DNA of 64,000 bases from CBDCCV01 sp965215025 (GTDB lineage Bacteria; Bacteroidota; Rhodothermia; Rhodothermales; Salinibacteraceae), in NCBI GenBank assembly GCA_965215025.1, contig CBDCCV010000001.1, forward strand, positions 1,178,001 to 1,242,000, given 5' to 3'. Within the stretch, counting starts at the first letter, position 1; every line of letters starts with the position of its first letter. A program made the position numbers and the translations under genes. The notes under the pieces were generated by a model that made no database searches, had not been told where the DNA came from, and was given only the letters and a program-made list of their open reading frames with translations. Positions 50,212-59,351 of this stretch are shown one piece after another.

Positions 50212-51194
50212 ACGTCAAAGCCCGCGTCTTCGCAGTACGCCCGCACGGTCTGGAAGGCGTAGTCGTGCTTTTTGAAAAACCGGATCTCCCGCTCGTAGAG
50301 CGGAAGGGCCTTCAGCCCGAGATTCTTCACCTTGAGGCTGCCGCGCATCAGGTCCTTGAGGAGGTAGCCAAAAAACCCGCGGCTTCGGCGCGCGATGGTG
50401 CGCTTGCCCTCGCGCTCTTCGAGAAACTCGTTTGGGTGAATGTCGAAGACGATGGGCTTCCCGCTGAGCCGCGCCTCCTGATGCAGCAGGCGCCGCACGG
50501 CGCGCGTCATGCGCGGCGCGATGCGCATGGTGGTGCCCACGTAGGGGTAGAGCAGCGCCGAGAGCGGCACCTCGACGAGCGGCCCCGTGCCGGGGCGGGT
50601 GAGGTCGTCCGGGCGCGTCCGGTAAGGCCGGCGGGGCGCGCCGATCCATCGCAGCTTCTGCTGCCCGCCAAAGGAGAGGAAGGCGTCAAAGCGCTGTGAG
50701 GCCACCGAGCTGTCGATCTTGAAGCCCGTCTCGATGAGCGCGGCGGGCGTGTGCCGGTTCACGCGCAGCGCCGGCGCCCGGAACGAGCTGACCTCCACAC
50801 CGGCGATGTCTTCGAGCACGCCCTTGGCCCGCCGCAGGTGCTCGACCTGCTCTTCAGGCCGGAGCACGTCGAAGCCGTGGTGCACCTCGTGCGAGAAGCC
50901 GTGGCAGCCGACCTCGTGCCCGTCGGGCAGCACCATGCGCACGACGCCGGGGAATTTCTCAGCGATGTATCCGGTGAAGAAGAAGGTGCACCGGATGCCA
51001 TGCTTCCGGTACAGCTCCAGCAAAAGCGGCATCCCTTCGTTAAGCACCCGCTCCCCCGTCTCGTCCCGCAGCGTGTTGTGCCAGACGGAGTGCGTCTCCA
51101 CGTCGTTCGTCAGCAGGCAGACTTTCGCTGCTGGCTCTGCGCGCGAGGGTTTGGTGGGCGCTACGGCTTGCCGTTCTGGTAAAACTTGCATCAT
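50208..51194 (-). CDS. Polysaccharide deacetylase B
   Basis: A 328-residue NodB-type deacetylase. It carries the metal triad: Asp in 'LLTNDVETHSVW' and 'GHEVGCHGFSHEVHHGFD' (H-x3-H), plus the catalytic Arg/Asp-region 'SFRAPALRVNRHT' and 'FDIHPNEFLEE'. The same general pattern occurs in the deacetylases of XrtA-type loci (DUF3473-like C-terminus, from memory). No signal peptide: the N-terminus is 'MMQVLPERQAVAPTKPS'. It overlaps the toroid gene upstream (4 bases) and formyltransferase B downstream (4 bases), so all three are translated as a coupled unit. Confidence 0.82.
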   Translation of the reverse strand: MMQVLPERQAVAPTKPSRAEPAAKVCLLTNDVETHSVWHNTLRDETGERVLNEGMPLLLELYRKHGIRCTFFFTGYIAEKFPGVVRMVLPDGHEVGCHGFSHEVHHGFDVLRPEEQVEHLRRAKGVLEDIAGVEVSSFRAPALRVNRHTPAALIETGFKIDSSVASQRFDAFLSFGGQQKLRWIGAPRRPYRTRPDDLTRPGTGPLVEVPLSALLYPYVGTTMRIAPRMTRAVRRLLHQEARLSGKPIVFDIHPNEFLEEREGKRTIARRSRGFFGYLLKDLMRGSLKVKNLGLKALPLYEREIRFFKKHDYAFQTVRAYCEDAGFDV

Positions 51195-52408
51195 GTCGTC
51201 GAAGCGTTACTGATATGGCGATGGGGTGCTCTCTCGCTCTGCGTTGAACCCTGCTGCACTTCGGCCAGGGCCACCATCATCCACGCCTGCGCCCATCGCA
51301 TGTACGGGATCTTGTTGGTGAGCAGCCGCCCTTTGCGGAAGTAAAAGTACCCCTCCTCGTCCTGCATGTGCTCTATCGTCCACCGGGCCACCCGCTCGGC
51401 GAAGGGCCGGTAGCCCGGATCGAGGTGGGCCAGCGTGCTGAACGTGATGACGCCCTGCGCCTGGCAGTGGATGTCCGCCGGCCACTCCCGCGGAAGCCGC
51501 CACTTGGCGCGGCCCGTCTCGTCGAACTGCTCCCGGCGGTAAAAGCGCGCGCCCCGCTCCAGCGCCTCCTGAAGCTTGGCGTTCGCCGTGCCCGTGTGCC
51601 GCATGAAGGCGTAGAGCGAGTCGAGCACGAACCCCTGGTGGAAGTCCACCTGCGCGCGCTCCTTCCCGCTCTCGAGGTCGAGGCTGTAGTTCCACCGGCC
51701 GTCCGCGTGCTGGCGGGCCACGACGAAGCGCACGGCCTCGGCCGCCAGGTCGCGCAGCTTTTCCTCGCCGGTTACGGCGTAGGCGCTCGAGAGGAGTTCG
51801 GCGCCCAGCAGGCTCGCGTTGTAGCAGCAGTCCCGCACGATGGGCGTGTAGCTGATGCAGACGCCGTCCTCCTCGGTTTCGGTCCACGGCAGGTCGCGCA
51901 TCACGAAGTCGCACGCGCTCCGCAGCACGTGGAGGGCGTCGGGATCGCCGGTGGCCTGGTAGTACCGAAAAATCCCGCGGCCGACGAAGCTCGTAACCAC
52001 GACCGAGGGCGTGTACGCCTTCAGGTACTTTGCGGGGTTGGCCCAGTCGAAGTTGTACCCCCAGCAGTACCCGCTGTACCCCTCGGAAGCATTATCGCGC
52101 AGCCAGTTGAACAGGAGCTTCGCGGTTGCTTTGGCTTCTTCGTCTTCGGGATGCTGTTCGTGGAGCAGCGTGTAGGCGTAGAGCAGCAGCCCCATGCCCT
52201 TCGGGTTGTGCCCTTTCTCGATCCCCAGCAGCGGCCGGATGTTCACGGGGTTGCGCTTCTGAAACTGGATGGCGAGCACGGGTCCCCACTTGCCCAGCCG
52301 CGAGAAGTCCACCTCCGCGTTGAGCGTGTCGTACGGATCGTAGCCCTTAAAGCGCTCCCGCTCCACGTACGCGCGGAGCTTCGACAGGGCTTGCGTGATG
52401 TCGTTCAT
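51191..52408 (-). CDS. Alpha/alpha-toroid protein of unknown activity
   Basis: A 405-residue soluble protein with repeating helical hairpins: 'GMGLLLYAYTLLHEQ', 'GIFRYYQATGDPDALHVLRSACDF', 'YNASLLGAELLSSAYAVTGE', 'VDFHQGFVLDSLYAFMRHTG' and 'HCQAQGVITFSTLAHLDPGY'. This looks like the (alpha/alpha)6 barrel of glycoside hydrolases, lyases and N-acyl-glucosamine 2-epimerases. Its homologues are sometimes labelled delta-aminolevulinic acid dehydratase, which I think is a misannotation. It lies with the bi-domain oxidoreductase, a known partner of heparinase-like proteins, and is coupled to deacetylase B. Epimerase or lyase activity on an amino sugar is possible. Confidence 0.6.
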   Translation of the reverse strand: MNDITQALSKLRAYVERERFKGYDPYDTLNAEVDFSRLGKWGPVLAIQFQKRNPVNIRPLLGIEKGHNPKGMGLLLYAYTLLHEQHPEDEEAKATAKLLFNWLRDNASEGYSGYCWGYNFDWANPAKYLKAYTPSVVVTSFVGRGIFRYYQATGDPDALHVLRSACDFVMRDLPWTETEEDGVCISYTPIVRDCCYNASLLGAELLSSAYAVTGEEKLRDLAAEAVRFVVARQHADGRWNYSLDLESGKERAQVDFHQGFVLDSLYAFMRHTGTANAKLQEALERGARFYRREQFDETGRAKWRLPREWPADIHCQAQGVITFSTLAHLDPGYRPFAERVARWTIEHMQDEEGYFYFRKGRLLTNKIPYMRWAQAWMMVALAEVQQGSTQSERAPHRHISNASTT

Positions 52409-52412
52409 GGTG

Positions 52413-52574
52413 TTTTAGGAAAGGAAGAAAGGAGGTGCGGAGGAGGGAGAGGGTTTTGAGAAAGGAAGAAAGGAGGGGAGGAGTGGAAGAGCGGGAGGGG
52501 ATGCAAGCGCAGAAGGGAGAGAATCATCCTCTCTTCCTTTCCTCCACACCTCCACTCGTAATCCTCCACTCTTC
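52413..52574. repeat. Purine/pyrimidine-biased inverted-repeat element (family F)
   Basis: A purine-rich left part with two near-copies ('ggaaaggaagaaaggaggtg' and 'gagaaaggaagaaaggaggg') and a pyrimidine-rich right part ('ctcttcctttcctccacacc' then 'tccactcgtaatcctccact') form a long imperfect hairpin. The right end touches the stop of the bi-domain oxidoreductase gene. The other-strand string 'gaagagtggaggattacgag' closely matches 61798-61817 ('gaagagtggaggatacgagg'). Confidence 0.7.
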
Positions 52575-54701
52575 TCAAATCTCCGCCGCCTCTCGCGTTT
52601 GAATGGATTCCAGGATCTTGAGCGTCGCGCGCGTGCTGTCGTAGATCTCTTCAAAAGGGATCGGGGGCGGGGTGCCGGTGCGCACGGCCTCCAGAAAGCG
52701 GGCCGCCTCCGCGCGATGCCCTTTGTCCTGCTTGCGGTTTTTCACCTTCGAGACCTTGTCGGCGTAGATGGTGAGCCGCCGGAAGTCGTCCAGGATGCCG
52801 ACGCGCCCGCCGCAGAAGACCTCCAGGTACTCCTTGCTCAGGCTCTTATTGCCGTTGGAGAAGTAGGCGAGGCTGGCCGTGCTGCCATTGGCGAAGCCGA
52901 GGCTCACCGTGAGCGTGTCCCGCAGGTCGTGCGGATCGGCCATCGCGTGCGCGGCCACGCGGGTGATCGCGCCGCCAGCGAGGTGACGAGCCAGATCGAC
53001 GAAGTGGCACACCTCGCCGATGATGCGCCCCCCGCCGAGGCGCGCGTCGTGAATCCAGTGATCCGGCGGCACGGTCCCGGCGTTGATCCGGTAGCTGATG
53101 GCGCGGGGCCGCCCGTCCGGCAGCGCGGCCTGGAGGCGCTCCACGAGCGGCGCAAACCGCCGGTTGAAACCCACCATCAGGTGCACGTCGCGCTTTTCGT
53201 ACTCGTCGCGGATCTCATCGAGTTCGTCCAGGCTCATGCAGAGCGGCTTCTCGACGAAGACGTGCTTGCCGCTTCTCAGCGCTTGAAGCACGTACGGGGC
53301 GTGCAGGTGGTGCCGCGTCACGATAAAGACCGTGCGGATGCGCTCGTCGGTGATGACCTCATCGGCCTCGCCCGTGCAGTACTGGAAGCCGTACTTGTCG
53401 GCGATGCCGCGGGCGCTGGGGGGCCGCGCGGTAGCTACGCCTACGAGCGTGCCGTGGTCTTTGACGGCCGGCAGCAGTATGTTCTGCGCGAAGGAGCCGG
53501 CCCCCACGAAGCCGACCGTCACGTCGTCCGGCGCTGGCCTTTTTGTAGAGGCGGTCTCCACCCGCTCGCGCAGCGGCTTCTCGGCGTCGTACTCGAGCAG
53601 GATGCCGACGAACGGCTCGGCCCGGTCCAGGATCATCCGGTAGGCGTCGGGCGCCTCTTCCAGTGGGAAGGCGTGCGTGATGAGCGGCTCGGGATTGAGC
53701 CTGCCGCGCCCGAGCAGGTCCAGGTACGCCTGCATGTTGCGGTTCTCCGTCCAGCGCACGTAGCCGATGGGGTAGTCCACCCCGTGCGCCTCGTACTGCG
53801 CGTCGTAGCGCCCCGGCCCGTAGGAGCACGACATGCGCAGGTCCAGCTCCTTTTTGTAATAATGCTCGCGGCTGAAGCCCGTCGGCACCGCGCCGACGAT
53901 GACGACGCGGCCTTTCCGGCGGCAGAGCCGCCCGGCCAGCTCCACCGGGTCGAGTGACGAGGTGCCGGCCGTGATGATGACGGCGTCCGTGCCGGCCCCG
54001 CGCGTGGCGTCCAGCACGGCCTCCTCCAGGCCCGGCGCGCCTCGGTCCAGCGTCAGCGCCGCGCCCGCCTGCTTGCCGAGCGCCACCTGCCGCGCGTCGA
54101 TGTCGATCCCGATGGCCTGCACGCCGGCGGCCTCCAGAAGCTGCACGGTCAAAAGCCCCACCAGCCCCAGCCCGATGACGACGGCGTTGGCGCCGAGGCT
54201 CAGCTCCGCCTGCCGCACGCCCTGCATGGCGATGGCAGCGATGGTCGTGAAGGCGGCGTGGCGCAGGTCTACGCCGTCCGGCACCTTTGCGCAGAGGTTC
54301 TGCGGCACGGCCACCACCTCGGCGTGGCTCGCGCTGGCACCGGCGCACGCCACGCGGTCGCCCACGGCGAACCCGGTGACGCCCGGCCCGACGGCCAGCA
54401 CCTCGCCCGCCGAGCTGTACCCCAGCGCCGCCGGCGCCTCCAGCTTGTTCATCACCATGTCGTAGGTGGTGAAGAGGCCGTTCGTCTTGACGGAGTGGAG
54501 GACCTGCTTGACCTCTTTCTGCCGCGCACGGGCCTTGCCGAGGTAGCCCAGGCGCGCGTCCTTCACCGTCTTGCCTTCGGTGCCGGCGCTGATGACCGAG
54601 TAGTGGTTGCGCACGAGCAGCGCCCCTTCGGTAAGCGCCGGGAAGGGCACTTCCAGGACGCGCATGTCCCCGTCTTTTAGCGTTTGCGTGAGTTGGTGCA
54701 T
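52575..54701 (-). CDS. Bi-domain oxidoreductase: zinc-type alcohol dehydrogenase fused to Gfo/Idh/MocA dehydrogenase
   Basis: A 708-residue fusion. Residues 1-375 are a medium-chain dehydrogenase with 'GYSSAGEVLAVGPGVTGFAVGDRV' and the Rossmann motif 'AVVIGLGLVGLLTVQLLEA'. Residues 395-708 are a Gfo/Idh/MocA domain with 'VGFVGAGSFAQNILLPAV', 'GKHVFVEKPLCMSLDEL' and the substrate region 'GGRIIGEVCHFVDLARHLAG'. Such fusions occur in bacterial surface-polymer loci beside heparinase-like proteins. One domain may oxidise and the other reduce the same sugar, giving a redox-neutral epimerisation or rearrangement; this is inference. The stop codon abuts the family F repeat. Confidence 0.85.
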   Translation of the reverse strand: MHQLTQTLKDGDMRVLEVPFPALTEGALLVRNHYSVISAGTEGKTVKDARLGYLGKARARQKEVKQVLHSVKTNGLFTTYDMVMNKLEAPAALGYSSAGEVLAVGPGVTGFAVGDRVACAGASASHAEVVAVPQNLCAKVPDGVDLRHAAFTTIAAIAMQGVRQAELSLGANAVVIGLGLVGLLTVQLLEAAGVQAIGIDIDARQVALGKQAGAALTLDRGAPGLEEAVLDATRGAGTDAVIITAGTSSLDPVELAGRLCRRKGRVVIVGAVPTGFSREHYYKKELDLRMSCSYGPGRYDAQYEAHGVDYPIGYVRWTENRNMQAYLDLLGRGRLNPEPLITHAFPLEEAPDAYRMILDRAEPFVGILLEYDAEKPLRERVETASTKRPAPDDVTVGFVGAGSFAQNILLPAVKDHGTLVGVATARPPSARGIADKYGFQYCTGEADEVITDERIRTVFIVTRHHLHAPYVLQALRSGKHVFVEKPLCMSLDELDEIRDEYEKRDVHLMVGFNRRFAPLVERLQAALPDGRPRAISYRINAGTVPPDHWIHDARLGGGRIIGEVCHFVDLARHLAGGAITRVAAHAMADPHDLRDTLTVSLGFANGSTASLAYFSNGNKSLSKEYLEVFCGGRVGILDDFRRLTIYADKVSKVKNRKQDKGHRAEAARFLEAVRTGTPPPIPFEEIYDSTRATLKILESIQTREAAEI

Positions 54702-54728
54702 GGGCGTTGTATAAACCAGAGTGACAGC

Positions 54729-55832
54729 TTACGCTTCTTGCAGGACGTGGTCGAACGCGGCGCTGAGGCGCTCCACCATCTTCGCTTCCGTAAAGTGCTC
54801 CTCGTAGTGCCGCCGGCTGGCGGCGGCCTGCCGGGCGCGCAGCTCCGGATGCTCGATGAGCCGCTGCATCCGGTCGGCGATCTGCCGGGGGTTGCGCGGC
54901 TCCACGATAAAGCCGTTCACGCCGTCCCGGACGGACTCCGTGATCGCTCCCTGATCGGTAGAGAGGACGGGAAGCCCGGCGGCGAGCGCTTCGACCACTA
55001 CCCAGGGGTGGCCTTCCGGCGCGCGCGGCGTGAACACGAACACGTCGGCCTGCGCCATGAACGCGAGCTTGGCCGCGTCGTAGGCCGGGCCGTGGAAGGT
55101 GACGGGCAGCGCGTGCTCCTCGACGAGCCGGAGGCAGGTCCGCCGCGTGCGCTCGTCGCGCCAGGCCCCCACCACGTCGAGCACGAAGCCCTCTACGCCC
55201 CGCTCCTTGAGCAGCTTCACGCCCCGGATGACGTCTTCGATGCCTTTGGTCGGCTGCAGGTTGGCCAGGTAGAGCACTCGCACCTCGCCGCCTCGCGCTT
55301 CGCGGCGGGAGACGGCATAGTCGGCCCCGTTGGGCACGACGAAGATGCGGTGGTCGGGAAAGTAGTCCGCGAAGAGGTGCCGCAGGTTACCGCCCAGGAC
55401 AACCGCCCCCTGCGCCGTGCGCAAGACGGCCTCCACGTAGGCGCGCACCGGCGCAGGAGCCTCGGCCAGCCAGTTCTGGATGTTGCTGCCCCGAAGCTGA
55501 ACCAGCGTCTTCCGGCCGAAGAGCCGGCTCAGCAAGATGAAGACGGAGTCCTTGAGAAAGCCGAGCGTGGCCTGGCTGATCGGGATCAGCACGAGGGCGG
55601 GCCGCTCCCGGCGCAGGAGCGCGGCGAACTGCGCGTACACGCTCAGGTTCTTCCACACTTTGCGGACGTCCCACCCGCCGAGCGTGTCGAGCGAGGCGTG
55701 CACGTTGGTGTCCACGTGCAGCAGCTCGTAGCGCTCACTCAGCGCCGAGTCCAGCAGAATCTTCGTGGCGACGGCCGGCCCCATGTAGGGCGGGGGCAGC
55801 TTGCCGAGCAGCACGATTTTAGGGTTTGCCAT
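54729..55832 (-). CDS. Glycosyltransferase family 4
   Basis: A 367-residue GT-B enzyme. The N-terminus 'MANPKIVLLGKLPPPYMGPAVA' has the Gly-rich loop of the acceptor domain. The donor half shows 'VRVLYLANLQPTKGIEDVIRG' and 'PEGHPWVVVEALAAGLPVLSTDQGAITESV', the E-x7-E-type GT4 donor motif. No membrane helix is obvious. It lies 12 bases downstream of the Wzy-like gene and 27 bases upstream of the bi-domain oxidoreductase in transcription order, so the three are probably one transcript. Confidence 0.87.
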   Translation of the reverse strand: MANPKIVLLGKLPPPYMGPAVATKILLDSALSERYELLHVDTNVHASLDTLGGWDVRKVWKNLSVYAQFAALLRRERPALVLIPISQATLGFLKDSVFILLSRLFGRKTLVQLRGSNIQNWLAEAPAPVRAYVEAVLRTAQGAVVLGGNLRHLFADYFPDHRIFVVPNGADYAVSRREARGGEVRVLYLANLQPTKGIEDVIRGVKLLKERGVEGFVLDVVGAWRDERTRRTCLRLVEEHALPVTFHGPAYDAAKLAFMAQADVFVFTPRAPEGHPWVVVEALAAGLPVLSTDQGAITESVRDGVNGFIVEPRNPRQIADRMQRLIEHPELRARQAAASRRHYEEHFTEAKMVERLSAAFDHVLQEA

Positions 55833-55844
55833 TGCGGAAAAGTC

Positions 55845-57161
55845 TCAGCGCGTGGCGGCTGCATGACCTCTGGAGCGCGCGTCTTCCACCTGCACCGATC
55901 TAGGCAAGGCGGTGTAGGCAACGATGGAGAAGCAGATATACTGCGTCGTCGCGTAGAGGGAGGGCGTCATCGAAACGGAGAACAGCATCAGGATGGCAAC
56001 CCCCCCCAGGATCAGGAACCGCTCGGCCTTCGGCAGGGTCAGGCTGCGGAAGGAAGCCGCGCCCAGGGCGAAGAGGTAGGTGGCCAGGCCCACCACGCCC
56101 GTGGCGAAGAGCAGCCGGATGTAGTCGCTGTGCGCCCCTTTCAGGGTCATGTAGCGGACGGGCACGGCCTGCCAGCGCAGGTCGAGCGTGCCGAAGGAGA
56201 CGCCAAAGAGCTTCGAGAGCGCAGGCATCGTCTCCCACATGGACAGGAACGCCGCCCAGCGGTGCCCACGTCCGTGGAAGGCATCTTTGAACCCCTTGTC
56301 TTCGCGGTGTATCACGTTCATCTCCCGCTCGAAGATCGTGCCTACGCTCTCGTTGATCGCTTCTCCGAGGAACAGGTAACCAACGGCTGCCACCACCAGC
56401 ACGACGAGCGTAGTGAGAGCGGCCTGGCTGCCGGCCCCGTGCCACATGAACAGGGCAAACACGAAGATGAAAACGATCCAGCTCGCCGTGTGATTGATGC
56501 TCACCAGCCCCAACAAGCCTATGATTATGACGGCGGCCAGGACCTGCGTCCGCCTCCTGTTAGGGACGCCCGTCCCTTTTGCAAAAAAGAAGTAGCCGGC
56601 CGCAAGAAGGCCCGTGGTGAAGAACACTCCGTAGTTCGAGATGTCTGACCAGACGCCCAGGAAGCGCGTCAGGTCGCGCGACGTCTGCGTGCTGACGGGG
56701 TCGAAGACGTTCTCGTAGATGAGCATGACCGAGGGGACGATGGACGAAAGCAGCACCGTCGTAATGAGGCCGAGCAGGTTTTCCTTTGACTGGATGAAGT
56801 GCCGGACGTAGAAGTAGATGAGGGGCGGCGTGATGAAGTGCAGGGAATGCTCCAGCGACTCCAGCGAAACGCCGTACTTTATCAAGAGCGCCAGTGCGTT
56901 AAACAGCAGGATCCACGCCCAGAAGCCGAACAGCACGTCCAGGATGGAGAGGCGCTTCTTTGGGAACGAGCCGGAGAGGTAGCTCGCGGCGATCAATACG
57001 GGCGTCAGGACTCCGGTGATGTACAGCGGCGACAGAAAGGGGGAGATGCCCTTCAAGAAGTAAAGCGCGTCCACGATGGGACGAATCAGCACCAGCAGCA
57101 CGAACCACCGGAGCGACCAGGGGAGCGAAAGGAGCCACTGTTTCCAGGCGCGATACGACAT
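55845..57161 (-). CDS. O-antigen-polymerase/ligase-like membrane protein (Wzy candidate)
   Basis: A 438-residue protein with 10-12 hydrophobic helices. A large periplasmic loop (about residues 280-340, 'EREMNVIHREDKGFKDAFHGRGHRWAAFLSMWETMPALSKLFG') lies between late helices and contains 'GRGHRW', similar to the 'R-G-x-x-W' pattern of the Wzy_C/O-antigen ligase family. Such proteins polymerise lipid-linked repeat units in the periplasm. It is the only Wzy-like gene in the locus, so it is the best polymerase candidate. Sequence divergence of the family makes ligase a possible alternative. Confidence 0.8.
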   Translation of the reverse strand: MSYRAWKQWLLSLPWSLRWFVLLVLIRPIVDALYFLKGISPFLSPLYITGVLTPVLIAASYLSGSFPKKRLSILDVLFGFWAWILLFNALALLIKYGVSLESLEHSLHFITPPLIYFYVRHFIQSKENLLGLITTVLLSSIVPSVMLIYENVFDPVSTQTSRDLTRFLGVWSDISNYGVFFTTGLLAAGYFFFAKGTGVPNRRRTQVLAAVIIIGLLGLVSINHTASWIVFIFVFALFMWHGAGSQAALTTLVVLVVAAVGYLFLGEAINESVGTIFEREMNVIHREDKGFKDAFHGRGHRWAAFLSMWETMPALSKLFGVSFGTLDLRWQAVPVRYMTLKGAHSDYIRLLFATGVVGLATYLFALGAASFRSLTLPKAERFLILGGVAILMLFSVSMTPSLYATTQYICFSIVAYTALPRSVQVEDARSRGHAAATR

Positions 57162-57228
57162 GGTATTCTATCTCCCAAAAAGCTCACGACGGCGCTGCGG
57201 AGCACCCATGTAAAAGTGCAGAGGCCCA

Positions 57229-58476
57229 TCAGCCCGGCTGCGGCGCCGGGGCCGCAGCCATCGGCCCGCCCGCCGCTGCGCCCTCTCGGCCCAGCACGTC
57301 CAGGATCGCTTCCACAAAGCCCGCCGCGCTCTTCTCCACCGTCGCGTGCTCGGCGACGAACGCGCGCGCGCGCCTGCCCATCGCGGCGGCTTGCTCAGGA
57401 TGGTCCAGCACCCAGTTGATCCGGTCGGCCGCGTGGTCGGTATCGGCGAAGTCTACGACGAATCCGGTGGCGCCTTCTTGAACGAGGTCGTGCGTGGCCC
57501 CGGCATGGACCGAGGCGATCACGGGCAGGCGGGCGGCCATCGCCTCGACCAGCACGAGGCCCCAGATGTCGTAGTTGGTGGCGTAAAGCAAGCAGCGGCT
57601 CTGCGCCAGGAAGGCCGGCAGCTCCTCCTTCTGCCGGTAGCCGTGAAAATGGACGTGCCCCGAGAGCTTGTGGTCTCGAACAAAGGCTTCGAGGCGTGGC
57701 CGATCCTCGCCCTCTCCAACGACGTCGAGCACGAAGTCCGTTCGCTGCCGGGCCACCTTCCGCACCGCCTCGAGCAGCTTCAGGTTTCCTTTGCGCGCGC
57801 TCAGGTAGCCGATGCACGTGAGGCGCTGCTTCTCGCCTCCTTTGCTGCTCCCGTTGCGGCCCTGCTCCCGAAGCCGCTGCGTTGCTTGAGCGAAGAACTG
57901 CGTGTCCACGGTGTTGATGCCGATGCGAACGGCCTGCGGCGGCGCGCCCAGCCCGATGAGGTACGCGCGCGCCTTCGAGCCGTAGGCCACGAAGCCGGCC
58001 GCCCGGCGCGCCAGCACTTTACGCATGAGCGTGCGCAGGAGCGAGCGCGGCGTGCGCGCGCCGGCCCGGTTCGTCCACACGCCCCCGATGCTGCCCGTCC
58101 AGATGATGTAAGGGAGCGGCCTGATCCAGGAGCCGAGCCAGAGCCGCGCGGTCGCCAGCGAGAAGCCCGCGACGACGACCACGTCCGGGCGGCAGGCACG
58201 GACGTGGCGGAGCAGGCCGCCATAGGTGAACATGGTTTTCTCGGCGTCCCCTTCGACCTCGAACGTCTGCGAGGAGAGCACGTCGTAGTCGAACCGGCAC
58301 TGCGCCATGTCCAGTTTCCACTTACGGCGCCGGTAGCCCAGCGCCGCGAAGAGCACCTTGAGCCGCACGCCCCGCCGCCCGAGCTGCCGGTTCAGCTCGT
58401 TGAAGAGCGGGATGCGGTACGGGTTCGGAATGTTGGTGACCAGCAAAACGCGCTTCACGAATTGCTCGCTCCTCAA
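57229..58476 (-). CDS. Glycosyltransferase family 4
   Basis: A 415-residue GT-B glycosyltransferase. Start region 'RVLLVTNIPNPYRIPLFNELNRQL', donor domain 'RLTCIGYLSARKGNLKLLEAV', and 'CLLYATNYDIWGLVLVEAMAARLPVIASVHAGATHDLV' (GT4 donor motif with E-A-M). A Pro/Ala-rich C-terminal tail 'AAAGGPMAAAPAPQPG' lies beyond the fold. It may transfer a hexosamine or uronic acid to the lipid-linked intermediate. Located between the Wzy-like gene and the third deacetylase/formyltransferase pair. Confidence 0.86.
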   Translation of the reverse strand: MRSEQFVKRVLLVTNIPNPYRIPLFNELNRQLGRRGVRLKVLFAALGYRRRKWKLDMAQCRFDYDVLSSQTFEVEGDAEKTMFTYGGLLRHVRACRPDVVVVAGFSLATARLWLGSWIRPLPYIIWTGSIGGVWTNRAGARTPRSLLRTLMRKVLARRAAGFVAYGSKARAYLIGLGAPPQAVRIGINTVDTQFFAQATQRLREQGRNGSSKGGEKQRLTCIGYLSARKGNLKLLEAVRKVARQRTDFVLDVVGEGEDRPRLEAFVRDHKLSGHVHFHGYRQKEELPAFLAQSRCLLYATNYDIWGLVLVEAMAARLPVIASVHAGATHDLVQEGATGFVVDFADTDHAADRINWVLDHPEQAAAMGRRARAFVAEHATVEKSAAGFVEAILDVLGREGAAAGGPMAAAPAPQPG

Positions 58477-58517
58477 AGTGGGTGGGTGGAACGCCTCGAA
58501 GGCACTCAGGGCGCGCT

Positions 58518-59348
58518 TCAGGCTAACTGCTCTGGCCCTCTGCTTAACGAAACGATTGGAAGCCTCTCTTTGCGCGAAGGCTTCGCCAACATGCGCCCTA
58601 CGAGGCCGTGGCGCTCAATGTATCTCACCTGGTCCTGCAAGTGCTTGCTGAAGTGCATCTTAAGAAACAGCTGGCCTTCTCCCGAGCGCTGCGGGACGTG
58701 GACCAGCGCCTGCCCATCGCGAAGTTGCGCAACGATGCGTTTGACCAGCTGCGTTCCTGCCGCCGTGATACGGTGGTTGATGTCCTCCACTCGGTCACCC
58801 GGCCTTACCTCCACATGCTCTTGCGCTACGATATGGCCGCCGTCGATGTGCTTTGACAACACGTGAACCGTCACGCCAATGTTGTAGGGGTCCCAGTTTA
58901 GAAGCGCCCATTCCGTGCAGGCTACCCCTTTGTAGTACGGCGAAAGGCCCCAGTGCAGGTTAAGCGCTAACCCTGCGGTATCTAAGATGCGATCCTGGAC
59001 GATAGAGGTGCCGTGATCGAGCAGAAGATCCGGCGCAAGGACGCGCAGTCGGTCGTGCACGTCGGAGTCGTTAACGCTGTCGGCCATGAGCACCGGAATG
59101 GCCGGGCTGATGCGCTTCCAACTCTCCCCGAAGACATCGTTCAAACGCCGAACGCGCTCGCGGGAGGCGTAACGCCGGATGATCGTCTGCGCGAGACCGC
59201 GGACCCCCTTTTTCTTTAGGATGGACGAGAGCTTCTTCGAGCTTCTGGGAGCCTCGACCACAACGAGGGATAGCTCGTGCGCTTCGTGGATCTGATTGAC
59301 GAAGTAGCGCGTGTGCGGCCGGTCACGAATTAGCGCCGCTACTTTCAT
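58518..59348 (-). CDS. Formyltransferase-fold protein C (sugar N-formyltransferase candidate)
   Basis: A 276-residue protein of the same fold as A and B but diverged. The triad is Asn and His in 'LALNLHWGLSPYYKG' and Asp in 'SKHIDGGHIVAQEHV'. The N-terminus 'MKVAALIRDRPHTRYFVNQI' is the Rossmann-like start. The C-terminal 'QLFLKMHFSKHLQDQVRY' is helical and specific to this copy. It begins 3 bases after deacetylase C, forming the third pair. No signal peptide. Confidence 0.75.
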   Translation of the reverse strand: MKVAALIRDRPHTRYFVNQIHEAHELSLVVVEAPRSSKKLSSILKKKGVRGLAQTIIRRYASRERVRRLNDVFGESWKRISPAIPVLMADSVNDSDVHDRLRVLAPDLLLDHGTSIVQDRILDTAGLALNLHWGLSPYYKGVACTEWALLNWDPYNIGVTVHVLSKHIDGGHIVAQEHVEVRPGDRVEDINHRITAAGTQLVKRIVAQLRDGQALVHVPQRSGEGQLFLKMHFSKHLQDQVRYIERHGLVGRMLAKPSRKERLPIVSLSRGPEQLA

Positions 59349-59351
59349 GAC

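Noticed and set aside
54684..56648. A 654-codon open frame on the plus strand
   Set aside because: Antisense to a glycosyltransferase and the Wzy-like gene, both recognisable; the plus frame has no protein-like motifs.
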